Source: Algoriphagus boseongensis
GTDB lineage: Bacteria > Bacteroidota > Bacteroidia > Cytophagales > Cyclobacteriaceae
Reading direction: 5' to 3'
NCBI RefSeq assembly: GCF_004362805.1
Contig: NZ_SNYF01000007.1
Coordinates: 124,001 to 188,000 of the forward strand
DNA: 64,000 nt
The first letter of the stretch is position 1. The number at the start of each line of letters is the position of its first letter. The notes beneath the pieces are model-generated. The model had not been told where the DNA came from, searched no databases, and was given only the letters and a program-made list of their open reading frames with translations. This document shows positions 52,727-60,619 of the stretch, in pieces. Position numbers and translations under genes: made by a program.

Positions 52727-53581
52727 AAGAAATGCCATACTCATCGTTCCTGCCAGCATCAATAGTTTGGCCCAGGCGCTCAATTGGGTGAATTCTCTTT
52801 TTCGGTCGGCTTTATAGACTTTCCACATAAATCCGAAAAAAACCACACCCAAGATTCCGAAAAACGCAAATAAATTGGAATTGGAGAGTTGGAAAGTTAC
52901 CGTTAGAATAGCCCCAACAAAGCAGATTGCGATCACAAAAATCACCTGTTTGGTCTTTCGAAATCCGATTACGATGGGCAAGGTTCTGCACCCATGTTTT
53001 CGATCGCCGGGACGATCCTCTATGTCCTTGATGATTTCCCGGATAAGGTTTAGGAAAAATGCAAAAATGGCATAAGTCAACACCAACAATTCATTTTTCT
53101 GGTAATAAAAAGCCACCAAATAAATGGAGAGTCCGGTCAGAAATGCCACGGCAAGATTGCCAATAAATGGCTCCCGTTTGAGTTGATTGCTATAGAGCCA
53201 AAGCAGAAAAGCGGCAAAGAAATTGACCATCGCAATTCTTGGAGAAACCAGCCAACCTAAACCAATGGCAGTGAAGTTGAACAGGGAATGAAGAAAGATT
53301 ACCATTCTTCTTTTGATCCCCTTGCCGACCACGACTTCCTGAGGCCGATTGACATAGTCTATTTTGACATCGTAATAGTCATTGATCATGTATCCTGCCG
53401 CGGTGATCATTACCGTGGAGAGCACCAATAGATAAAGCCTAAAATCCTGAAGAACCGGCAGTCCGATATTGCTCGTTTCAATTAAAAAATAGGCAGCCAT
53501 AAACTGGGCGAAGGCAACCATCAGCAGATTGATTGGTCTGCTAATTCGGAAAAGACTCCGAAACGAAAGGGTGCGGTCCAT
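52724..53581 (-). CDS. UbiA-family prenyltransferase
   Basis: A 285-aa integral membrane prenyltransferase with 7-9 helices. The two Asp-rich metal motifs are visible: NDYYDVKID (about residues 67-75) and DIEDRPGDRKHG (about 188-199). In Bacteroidota such proteins are often labelled geranylgeranylglycerol-phosphate geranylgeranyltransferase, but a role in quinone or other prenyl-ether lipid synthesis is equally possible. The start ATG follows 60 bp of AT-rich DNA. No ubi or men gene is adjacent. Confidence 0.88.
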   Translation of the reverse strand: MDRTLSFRSLFRISRPINLLMVAFAQFMAAYFLIETSNIGLPVLQDFRLYLLVLSTVMITAAGYMINDYYDVKIDYVNRPQEVVVGKGIKRRMVIFLHSLFNFTAIGLGWLVSPRIAMVNFFAAFLLWLYSNQLKREPFIGNLAVAFLTGLSIYLVAFYYQKNELLVLTYAIFAFFLNLIREIIKDIEDRPGDRKHGCRTLPIVIGFRKTKQVIFVIAICFVGAILTVTFQLSNSNLFAFFGILGVVFFGFMWKVYKADRKREFTQLSAWAKLLMLAGTMSMAFL

Positions 53582-53732
53582 AGGTTAGGCTTGAGGTTTT
53601 AAAAATAATTGAAAAGTCTTTCAGAATAGTTGTTTTCCGTTCCTGTACTTAGGAAAATCGTTTCCGTAACTTTTGGTTTCGCTTTTTCTTCAATTGTTTA
53701 ACTTGATTTCGATTACTATTAACCCAAATACC

Positions 53733-55103
53733 ATGAAAAGTAAACAACTTCAATCCAGAAGAGACTTTATAGCCCTAACGGGAAGTGCATTAGCTGGTTC
53801 AATGTTTTTGCATCCAGTTGCAGAGGCACTTACTATTTTTAACCGACCTGGGGAGAAAATGAAATTGGCCTTGGTTGGAACAGGAGTTCGAGGTTTGGCT
53901 ATGTGGGGTAGGGATGTGGTCAGAGCCTACAAAGATCAGATTGAATTTGTGGGATTGGCGGATAAAAATGAAGGACGTCTTGCCTATGGCAAAACCTATA
54001 TGGGAGTCACTTGTCCTACTTTTTTGGATACAGATCAAATGCTTCGGGAAACCAAACCGGACGTTTTGATTGTGACCACCATGGACTCTACCCATCATGA
54101 GTTCATCATCAAAGGCCTTCAGGCTGGAATGAATGTGATTTCCGAAAAGCCTATGACCACCGATGAAAAAAAGATGCAGGCGATTTTGGATGCAGAGCAG
54201 AAATCGGGGAAAAAATTGATCGTAACCTTCAACTATCGCTATTCTCCCCATAGACAAAAATTGTATGAGCTACTTCGAAACGGGGAAATAGGAGATCTTA
54301 CTTCTGTGGATTTTCATTGGTATCTCAACACCTCACACGGAGCGGATTATTTTCGAAGATGGCATGGACAGAGGGAATACAGCGGAACCCTTTTGGTGCA
54401 CAAAGCAAGTCACCATTTTGACTTATTAAACTGGTGGATCGATTCCGATCCTGAGGAAGTTTATGCCTATGGAGACCTTGAGTTTTACGGGAAAAATGGC
54501 CCTTATCGTCATACCACTTGTAGAGGTTGTCCTCATGCTTCAAAGTGTGATTTCTTCTGGGATATCACCAAAAGCGAGCACCTGACCAAGCTCTATGTAG
54601 ATGCAGAAAAGTACGACGGCTATCATCGAGATGGATGTGTTTTCCGTGAGGAAATTGACATTTACGACAAAATGGCCGTGCAGATCAAATACAAAAACAA
54701 AGTCCAAGTCAGCTATTCACTGACCACTTATTCGCCATACGAAGGCTATAGAATTGCCTTTAATGGTACAAAAGGAAGATTAGAGGCTTGGATTAAAGAG
54801 AGTCAACCTTGGCAAGAAAAAGCCGAAGATGAAATCCATCTGACCAAAAATTTTGGAGAGCGGGAAATCATTACTATTCCTCACGGAGGCGGCGGCCATG
54901 GTGGAGGAGATACCCGACTAAAAGACAAACTCTTCTTGGATCAAAATGCTTCCGATCCATGGAGACAATCCGCTGGAAGTCGAGATGGTGCCATGGCATG
55001 TTTGATTGGAATTGCAGCAAGAAATTCAATCGAGCAAAGTAAACCTGTGAGAATTCAGGATTTGACGGATATTCCTTTGGCGGCTTCGGGAAGAGGGGTT
55101 TGA
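53733..55103 (+). CDS. Tat-exported Gfo/Idh/MocA-family oxidoreductase
   Basis: A 456-aa secreted oxidoreductase. The chosen start gives MKSKQLQSRRDFIALTGSAL, a twin-arginine leader; an upstream in-frame ATG (53673) would only add a leaderless tail. The Rossmann part shows ALVGTGVRGLAMWG, and EKPMTTDEKKM holds the family's EKP catalytic Lys. A Cys-bearing stretch (CRGCPHASKC) and C-terminal basic/Gly-rich tail (HGGGGHGGGDTRLKDKLF) are typical of the Bacteroidota subgroup. NAD(P) tightly bound in the periplasm and 3-keto sugar chemistry are likely from the family. A 21-bp tandem repeat follows. Confidence 0.88.
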   Translation: MKSKQLQSRRDFIALTGSALAGSMFLHPVAEALTIFNRPGEKMKLALVGTGVRGLAMWGRDVVRAYKDQIEFVGLADKNEGRLAYGKTYMGVTCPTFLDTDQMLRETKPDVLIVTTMDSTHHEFIIKGLQAGMNVISEKPMTTDEKKMQAILDAEQKSGKKLIVTFNYRYSPHRQKLYELLRNGEIGDLTSVDFHWYLNTSHGADYFRRWHGQREYSGTLLVHKASHHFDLLNWWIDSDPEEVYAYGDLEFYGKNGPYRHTTCRGCPHASKCDFFWDITKSEHLTKLYVDAEKYDGYHRDGCVFREEIDIYDKMAVQIKYKNKVQVSYSLTTYSPYEGYRIAFNGTKGRLEAWIKESQPWQEKAEDEIHLTKNFGEREIITIPHGGGGHGGGDTRLKDKLFLDQNASDPWRQSAGSRDGAMACLIGIAARNSIEQSKPVRIQDLTDIPLAASGRGV

Positions 55104-55109
55104 TTGGAA

Positions 55110-55133
55110 GTGGTTTGTGGGGACACAAACCAC
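55110..55133 (+). terminator. Perfect 10-bp hairpin behind the Gfo/Idh gene
   Basis: GTGGTTTGTG (55110-55119) and CACAAACCAC (55124-55133) are exact complements around GGGA, starting 7 bp after the stop codon. No T-run follows; the right arm is also part of the first unit of the 21-bp tandem repeat. A terminator or RNA-stability role is a guess. Confidence 0.45.
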
Positions 55134-55205
55134 GGTGAAGGGAACACAAGCCACGGTGAAGGGGATATAAACCACGGTAAAGGAGACACAAACCGCAGCG
55201 AAGAA
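55122..55205. repeat. Tandem repeat, four 21-bp units
   Basis: Units at 55122-55142, 55143-55163, 55164-55184 and 55185-55205 share the core ACACAAACCACGGTGAAG with drift growing towards the fourth. The region lies between two converging genes and is open on the minus strand (LHRGLCS-like heptads), but I see no gene there. Nothing suggests a CRISPR: no spacers separate the units. Confidence 0.75.
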
Positions 55206-55286
55206 AAGTTGAAATGGCCGGGTTTAAGTGGTTTGAAATTGTGTGAGCCTATAAATCAGAAAAGCTGGGTTTAGATTGTTCTTCAT

Positions 55287-55901
55287 CTATCTTCTGATCA
55301 GCTGCAGTTGCTCCTGATTCTCGATGATTTCTCCTTCGTACATCAGAGTCCATTCCATTGATTTGGTCAGGACAAAGAGATTGGTGAGTTCTACCATGAG
55401 GCGCTCTCTGGAGTTTTTCATTAGGTCAGATTGCTCGATTTGAGCCCTGATTTGAGTTGTGACGGAGTTTTTGATTTTATTGTAATCCTTTTCGTCAAAG
55501 GCATTGAAGTAATCCTGCGTCACATCATAGTACTCGATTTCGGGATAGATGTTGAGGACGGGTTCAGGGATTTTTTTCAGAATCAGTGTCCTCTCAGCTT
55601 CATTGATTTCTACTTCGAGCTGCCTGAGATCGTATTCTACAGTAGCCTTGGTATTGACTACTACCAAGGCTTTCTTGTCTGAGGAGAAAAGATTTAAAAA
55701 TAGGCTTTGAGAGTTTTTGAAAGTGAAAACTTTAGAATAGTATCCTTCAGTGACAATAAGCTTTCCTACTTGGTTGACTTGTTTTTGGATAAGCTCAGAG
55801 CTTGCACGAAGTTCCTCCCGCTCTTGTTTCCCTTGGTAGAAAATCCAAAAACCGGCAAAAAGAATCACCGCTATAAGAAACCCGAAGCCAAATTTGTTCA
55901 T
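55287..55901 (-). CDS. DUF4230 family membrane-anchored protein
   Basis: A 204-aa protein with an N-terminal helix (about 5-22) and a mostly beta body. KLIVTEGYYSKVFTFKNS, KALVVVNTKATVEYDLRQLE and YYDVTQDYFNAFDEKDYNKI match the DUF4230 pattern. The function of the family is unknown. It converges on the Gfo/Idh gene and lies 44 bp from the end of the nitrilase gene on the same strand. Confidence 0.75.
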   Translation of the reverse strand: MNKFGFGFLIAVILFAGFWIFYQGKQEREELRASSELIQKQVNQVGKLIVTEGYYSKVFTFKNSQSLFLNLFSSDKKALVVVNTKATVEYDLRQLEVEINEAERTLILKKIPEPVLNIYPEIEYYDVTQDYFNAFDEKDYNKIKNSVTTQIRAQIEQSDLMKNSRERLMVELTNLFVLTKSMEWTLMYEGEIIENQEQLQLIRR

Positions 55902-55945
55902 AATGAAATAAAAGTGGTAAGTACTGAATAGTTCAATCCGTAAAT

Positions 55946-56896
55946 TTACTCAAACCTAACGCTGCTTTGTCGGGACCGGTTTACTTTGAGCTCAAGTACA
56001 TCAGGTCTTGAATAATGGCCTACTGGATCGAAGTTTTGTCTTTCTTCCAAGACTCGGTTAAAATCCAAAGTTTGGACAAATAAGCCCTCCTTCAAAACTA
56101 CAGGCTCTAAAATCCATTTCCCATCCGGTCCGGCAATACAACTTCCTCCATCAGAAAGGACTTCTGGGCAATTTTCCAAGATAAAATCTAGATGGGGAGT
56201 GCTTTCTGGAAAGTCCGTTTTTCGCATCAAACTCGAAACAGAGATCACAAAGGACCTTCCTTCTTGAGCAATCATTCGGGTAATATTTTCTGTGTTTCGG
56301 ATTGATCCTGGCCAAACGGCTACGTGGAGGTTCTCTCCCAATCCATACAATGCAGTTCTAGCTAATGGCATCCAGTTTTCCCAACAGTTCAATCCCCCAA
56401 CTGTAAAGTCCTTGAGTGGATGAACCTGCAGTCCATTTCCATCTCCTGGAGACCAAGTCAATCGCTCGTCGTAGGTTGGCTGTAGCTTTCGGTGAACAGA
56501 CTGAATTTCACCTTTTGGGTCAATGTAAACCAATGAGCAATAAAGGCTATGTCCACCGCGATCCACTGGTCGCTCAATGATGCCCAGGTAAATGGCCATT
56601 TTACTTTTTTTGGCCATATCCTGGATTTCTTTCAAATCATCCCTTTCAATCTGAACGGCGTTTCGGACATAGTGAGCATGGATTTCTTTTTGGATTTTAT
56701 CATCCCAAGCGGAAGCGTTGGTGATTGAGGTCCACCAAGGATAACCAGGTACAAGTCCTTCTCCGAAGATGATCAATTCGCATCCTTGGTCAGCGGCTTC
56801 TTTGATTGAGTTTTTTACTTTGGAAAGGGTGGCTTCTTTATTTAGCCAAACTGGGGCGATTTGAGCTAAGGCTACTTTCAGTGATGAATTTGTCAT
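55946..56896 (-). CDS. Nitrilase-superfamily carbon-nitrogen hydrolase
   Basis: A 316-aa cytosolic hydrolase with the Glu-Lys-Cys triad: Glu46 in IIFGEGLVPGYPWW, Lys137 in HRKLQPTYDERLTW, and Cys171 in GGLNCWENWMPLAR. The WENW and YPWW motifs place it with true nitrilases (aliphatic/aromatic, cyanide hydratase branch) rather than amidases. It hydrolyses R-CN to the acid and ammonia. It ends a tight three-gene run: VOC (7-bp gap) and DoxX-like (20-bp gap) genes lie upstream. Confidence 0.9.
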   Translation of the reverse strand: MTNSSLKVALAQIAPVWLNKEATLSKVKNSIKEAADQGCELIIFGEGLVPGYPWWTSITNASAWDDKIQKEIHAHYVRNAVQIERDDLKEIQDMAKKSKMAIYLGIIERPVDRGGHSLYCSLVYIDPKGEIQSVHRKLQPTYDERLTWSPGDGNGLQVHPLKDFTVGGLNCWENWMPLARTALYGLGENLHVAVWPGSIRNTENITRMIAQEGRSFVISVSSLMRKTDFPESTPHLDFILENCPEVLSDGGSCIAGPDGKWILEPVVLKEGLFVQTLDFNRVLEERQNFDPVGHYSRPDVLELKVNRSRQSSVRFE

Positions 56897-56903
56897 AAAT
56901 GAT

Positions 56904-57335
56904 TTATTCTTCTCCGGATTTTAGGTCGTAATTAATCATCCAAGAGATTCCAAATTTATCCTCAAAACTACCAAAATATGCTCCCCAGAAAGTTTTTTGG
57001 TACTCCATTTCCACTTTTCCTCCGGCGGAAAGTCCCTTAAAATAGCGCTCACCTTCTTCTTTGCTAGGCGCATCAATGGAGATGTAGTTGTGATTTCCTT
57101 TGATCCAAACATGTCCCATAAAAGGGCTGGTGTCTGATGCCATGATTTTGACCGAGTCATTGATTCTAAGTGACGCGTGCATCACCCGTCCCTTTTCCTC
57201 CTCTGGAATATCCATTCCCGGGATTTCACCAAAAAGCCCGATCGGGCCTTCGAATTCTCCGCCTAATATGGATTGGTAAAAGCGCATAGCTTCTTCGGCT
57301 TGGCCATCAAAATTGAGATAAGGAAAGATTTTCAT
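56904..57335 (-). CDS. VOC-superfamily protein (PhnB/YjdN-like)
   Basis: A 143-aa beta-alpha-beta-beta-beta protein. IFPYLNFDGQAEEAMRFYQS, FGEIPGMDIPEEEKGRVMHAS, HVWIKGNHNYISI, and FWGAYFGSFEDKFGISWMI are typical of the PhnB-type bleomycin-resistance-like fold. The substrate is unknown. The gene lies 7 bp before the nitrilase gene and 20 bp after the DoxX-like gene. Confidence 0.9.
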   Translation of the reverse strand: MKIFPYLNFDGQAEEAMRFYQSILGGEFEGPIGLFGEIPGMDIPEEEKGRVMHASLRINDSVKIMASDTSPFMGHVWIKGNHNYISIDAPSKEEGERYFKGLSAGGKVEMEYQKTFWGAYFGSFEDKFGISWMINYDLKSGEE

Positions 57336-57355
57336 TGTGCTGATTTTGGAGATGA

Positions 57356-57937
57356 TTAATGGGTTTGAGTAAAGTGTTGATCTGTTTTAAAGGATAAAAT
57401 TCCGGTAAGCAAGCCAAGACCGGCCATGACAAATGCTGCGACCAAGTTTTGGTAGGAAACCCAAATAGAAGCCAAGCACAGCCCTAATCCGCTCAACCAA
57501 ACCAAATGACCGATCCAGGTTTTGGAAGATTGAATACTTTTTGGGAAATCTGTTGATTCATTCAGGATGGGTTTGAAGTAATTTCGGTATTGCCAGAGGA
57601 CAAAAATATTCATGGCTAAAAGACCTGTCAGGACATAAGGGGTTCCTCTCCAGTTTTGGGAAATGGTCACCATCAAAATGTTTAGGATCATAGGAATCAA
57701 CATGATTCCCCCAAGTAATTTATAGCGGGTCGTAATCAGCATAAATCCAATGATGATTTGGCAAATCGCAATGAACTGGGCAAAAAGACCCAGGTCAAAC
57801 TCCACCAGCCTTTCCACCAACCAAGGGGGACCAATCCATTGGATGAAATTGTGTCCATTGTAGAGTTTGACCATTCCGGCTCCCCAAAAGGTAAAGCCTA
57901 GGAAGGCCGATGTGCCTTGAATAAAAAATTTCTTCAT
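57356..57937 (-). CDS. DoxX-like membrane protein
   Basis: A 193-aa protein with about 5-6 membrane helices (for example 8-24, 50-72, 76-94, 98-116, 145-165, 168-185). FLGFTFWGAGMVKLYNGHNF, then LGLFAQFIAICQIIIGFMLI, and MLIPMILNILMVTISQNWRG resemble the DoxX/DoxD-like group. Function is not established. It is the first gene of the putative DoxX-VOC-nitrilase operon. Confidence 0.7.
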   Translation of the reverse strand: MKKFFIQGTSAFLGFTFWGAGMVKLYNGHNFIQWIGPPWLVERLVEFDLGLFAQFIAICQIIIGFMLITTRYKLLGGIMLIPMILNILMVTISQNWRGTPYVLTGLLAMNIFVLWQYRNYFKPILNESTDFPKSIQSSKTWIGHLVWLSGLGLCLASIWVSYQNLVAAFVMAGLGLLTGILSFKTDQHFTQTH

Positions 57938-58036
57938 TATATGCTGGGTTTGGGAAGGTAAGTTAAGAAATACCTATGCAAATGGATTAATGCTTTCGAT
58001 TTAGAAATGTTACATGCAAGTTGAATTTTGAGGGCA

Positions 58037-58050
58037 AGAATTTAAATTCT
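58037..58050. repeat. 14-bp perfect palindrome before the 179-aa unknown gene
   Basis: AGAATTTAAATTCT is an exact palindrome 42 bp upstream of the ATG at 58093. AT-rich palindromes occur by chance; an operator is only possible. Confidence 0.35.
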
Positions 58051-58092
58051 AGCCTTTCTTTCTATTTTAGGTAAGTAAAAATTATTAAAACT

Positions 58093-58632
58093 ATGTCAGC
58101 AAGTGAATTAGGAGTTGGAAGCCGAATTGGCCATCCTAAGTTTGGGTCCGGAGTGATTGTTTCTGTGGATTCCACCTATTATAAAATCTATTTTTCAAAC
58201 ACCGAGGAGGTAAAAACTCTGGCAAGAGATTACGAAGGATTTACCATTGAAGAAGCAAAAGTGCCCGATTTTCCCATGCTGACCATGAAAGATGTGGAAA
58301 GAGCCATTCGAGAGGCATTAATGGCCACTTCAGAGCGAGCACCTTTAATTCCCTTGGGAGGAAAGTGGATGGGGGGGACTTTGGTTATTGAACCTTCAGA
58401 CAAAAGCTTGCAATCCAAGGAAATTCCTTTGGAGACTTTCTTTCATAAAATCGTAATGGTTCGGGAAAAGCTTAGGGTTTTAGAGCAAAATATCAATAAT
58501 CATCCCAAGCTAGACGACGAAGACCGGGTGGGATTGCAGCAATACATTACCCGTTGTTATGGTTCCTTGACCACGTTCAATATTCTTTTTGCCTATAAGG
58601 AAGATCAATTTAAGGGAAGCGGTAAAGACTAA
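58093..58632 (+). CDS. Uncharacterised protein with N-terminal Tudor-like segment
   Basis: A 179-aa soluble protein with no family I can name. The first 45 residues (VGSRIGHPKFGSGVIVSVDS) resemble the small SH3/Tudor-like domain at the C-terminus of UvrD/PcrA helicases, a nucleic-acid or polymerase contact. The rest is helical, with ALMATSERAPLIPLGGKWMG and VREKLRVLEQNIN. It lies 12 bp upstream of the GH10 gene on the same strand, with no obvious link of function. Confidence 0.75.
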   Translation: MSASELGVGSRIGHPKFGSGVIVSVDSTYYKIYFSNTEEVKTLARDYEGFTIEEAKVPDFPMLTMKDVERAIREALMATSERAPLIPLGGKWMGGTLVIEPSDKSLQSKEIPLETFFHKIVMVREKLRVLEQNINNHPKLDDEDRVGLQQYITRCYGSLTTFNILFAYKEDQFKGSGKD

Positions 58633-58644
58633 GCCCAGACAAAA

Positions 58645-59745
58645 ATGAAAAAGTCCCTACTGCTTCTACCCCTATTCCTTCTCCTAGTTTCTTTTGATTC
58701 TTCTCAAAAAGAGGGACTTTATAAGCTATTCGAATCGGATTTTAAACTTGGGGCAGCCGTCAATTTAGCTCAAGTGACGGGTAAAGAGGCGGGAGCGGAT
58801 TCCTTGCTGAATTTGCATTTCAACTCCATTACTTCAGAAAATGGACTGAAATGGGGACCAATTCATCCTCGACCCAATGAATATAATTTTGAATTTGGAG
58901 ATGCTTTTGTGGCTTTTGGGGAGCGTATGAATGCTTTTGTCATCGGTCATACCTTGGTCTGGCATCAACAAACCCCGGAGTGGGTTTTTAAAGATGAAAA
59001 GGGGAATTTTCTTAGCCGAGAAGATCTAACTCAAAGAATGGAGGATCATATCGCCAAGGTTGTGGGAAGATACAAAGGGAAAATTGACAGTTGGGATGTG
59101 GTAAATGAGGCTTTTGAGGATGATGGAACTTGGAGAAAAACCAATTGGTACACTTTGATAGGGGAAGATTTTATCCAAAAAGCCTTTAAGAAGGCTAATG
59201 AGGTAGATCCAGGAGCTGAACTCTATTACAATGATTACAATGTTTGGAAACCTGAGAAAAGAAAGGCCATTCTGAAAATGGCAATTCAGTTAAGAGAAAA
59301 GGGGGTACGAATAGATGGGATTGGAATGCAGGGACATTATCGTTTGAATTCGCCAAGTTTAGAACAAATCGAGCAAGCGATTTTAGATATCCATAAGGCT
59401 GGATTTAAGGTGAGCATTACTGAGCTTGATATAGATATGCTTCCCCGACCTTCAGATTCCGAAGGGGCTGATCTGAATATCAATTTTGCAGAATCCGAAG
59501 AATGGAATCCATATAAAGTCGGCTTGCCTAAAGAATTGGAAGTTCAACTGGTGGAGCGCTACGTTTCCCTTTTTAAGCTTTTTCAAAAACACGGCGACAA
59601 AATTGACCGGGTTACTTTTTGGGGACTACATGATGGCAGAACTTGGTTAAATAATTGGCCTGTGCGAGGGAGAACTAATTACCCTCTGCTTTTTGATCGG
59701 GAGAAAAAGTTAAAAGAAGGATTTTTGGAAGCAATCCAGAAATAA
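58645..59745 (+). CDS. GH10 endo-1,4-beta-xylanase
   Basis: A 366-aa xylanase of family GH10 with a signal-like N-terminus (1-20; MKKSLLLLPLFLLLVSFDSS). Acid/base Glu155 in DSWDVVNEAF and nucleophile Glu260 in SITELDI are present, with HTLVWHQQTPEWV, GMQGHY and WGLHDGRTWL. It cleaves beta-1,4-xylan outside the cytoplasm. No carbohydrate-binding module or SusCD pair is adjacent, so it is a single-gene xylan enzyme rather than a classic PUL. The 289-bp stretch after it, to 60034, is AT-rich and shows no gene. Confidence 0.94.
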   Translation: MKKSLLLLPLFLLLVSFDSSQKEGLYKLFESDFKLGAAVNLAQVTGKEAGADSLLNLHFNSITSENGLKWGPIHPRPNEYNFEFGDAFVAFGERMNAFVIGHTLVWHQQTPEWVFKDEKGNFLSREDLTQRMEDHIAKVVGRYKGKIDSWDVVNEAFEDDGTWRKTNWYTLIGEDFIQKAFKKANEVDPGAELYYNDYNVWKPEKRKAILKMAIQLREKGVRIDGIGMQGHYRLNSPSLEQIEQAILDIHKAGFKVSITELDIDMLPRPSDSEGADLNINFAESEEWNPYKVGLPKELEVQLVERYVSLFKLFQKHGDKIDRVTFWGLHDGRTWLNNWPVRGRTNYPLLFDREKKLKEGFLEAIQK

Positions 59746-60034
59746 AAACACCATTTTCAATAGCCTTTAACTCCAAAAAAGTGGGCTTCTGTGTCAAAAA
59801 GCACTGAAAATGTTGATTTATTTCCCTAAATCTCATTTTTAAAAATATAATATTGAAAAATTCTAATGAATGTAATTTATATTCTGAAAATGGTCAATTA
59901 TTCGGTATTTACCATATAAAATTCCAAAAAGTCATTTCTTCATCTGCGATCAATCATCCACTTTACTGATTTTCGTCAGGTAATTCTTTTCAACAAAGGC
60001 TGAATTTAGCTTCATCAAAACGTCCAACTGAACG

Positions 60035-60607
60035 ATGAAACTAGCAGCCAAATTCCTCATTCCAGTAAGTGCATTTTTAGTTCTTTGCACTACTGAAGTT
60101 TTCTCCCAGATAAAATACACCTTGTCCTCAGCTCCGACTTTCAAAGTGGAAGGGGGATCCACCTTGCACGATTGGCATATGGAGTCCTCTACCGCCAAAG
60201 GTGAGGGACTATTTATTGTCGAAGCAGGACAATTTAAAGGGGCTCAAAATTTAAGCCTTAGCATCCCGGCCGAAACTTTAAAAAGCGGAACCAAGGGACT
60301 GGATTCAAATGCATACAAGGCTTTGAATACCGATAAAAACAAAGAAATAAAATTCAATCTGAAAGAATTGACCGGCTCTGGGAGCTCATTCACAGCGAAA
60401 GGTGATTTGACCATTGCTGGAGTTACCAAGGCAGTAAGCTTCCCAGTCAAATTAAGTACTGCGGCTGGGAAATTCACTTTCGAAGGTAGTCTAGATACTA
60501 AGCTGACATTCTTTTCCATCACACCTCCAACTGCCTTAATGGGTACAGTAAAAACGGAGGATGATGTAAAACTTTCCTTTAAAACTTCATTCCAACCTAA
60601 TCTTTAA
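60035..60607 (+). CDS. YceI-family periplasmic lipid-binding protein
   Basis: A 190-aa YceI/polyisoprenoid-binding lipocalin-like barrel with a signal peptide (1-25, EVFSQ). Family words: FKVEGGSTLHDWHMESS, LKSGTKGLDSNAYKALN, FTAKGDLTIAGVTKAVSFP and the end ITPPTALMGTVKTEDDVKLS. In the family such proteins bind long isoprenoids such as ubiquinone or carotenoid. It begins a tight operon: the barrel gene follows after 12 bp and a second YceI-like gene after that. Confidence 0.92.
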   Translation: MKLAAKFLIPVSAFLVLCTTEVFSQIKYTLSSAPTFKVEGGSTLHDWHMESSTAKGEGLFIVEAGQFKGAQNLSLSIPAETLKSGTKGLDSNAYKALNTDKNKEIKFNLKELTGSGSSFTAKGDLTIAGVTKAVSFPVKLSTAAGKFTFEGSLDTKLTFFSITPPTALMGTVKTEDDVKLSFKTSFQPNL

Positions 60608-60619
60608 TCCAAAAAAATT

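Noticed and set aside
54874..55191. Open frame on the minus strand with heptad-like repeats (LHRGLCS)
   Set aside because: It lies antisense to the Gfo/Idh gene and owes its repeats to the 21-bp DNA tandem repeat. Composition and lack of a start context do not suggest a protein.
55122..55205. Possible CRISPR array
   Set aside because: Units are contiguous 21-mers with drift and no spacers, and no cas genes are in the window.
58645..59745. Xylan utilisation locus (PUL)
   Set aside because: The GH10 gene has no SusC/SusD pair, regulator or further xylan enzymes beside it.
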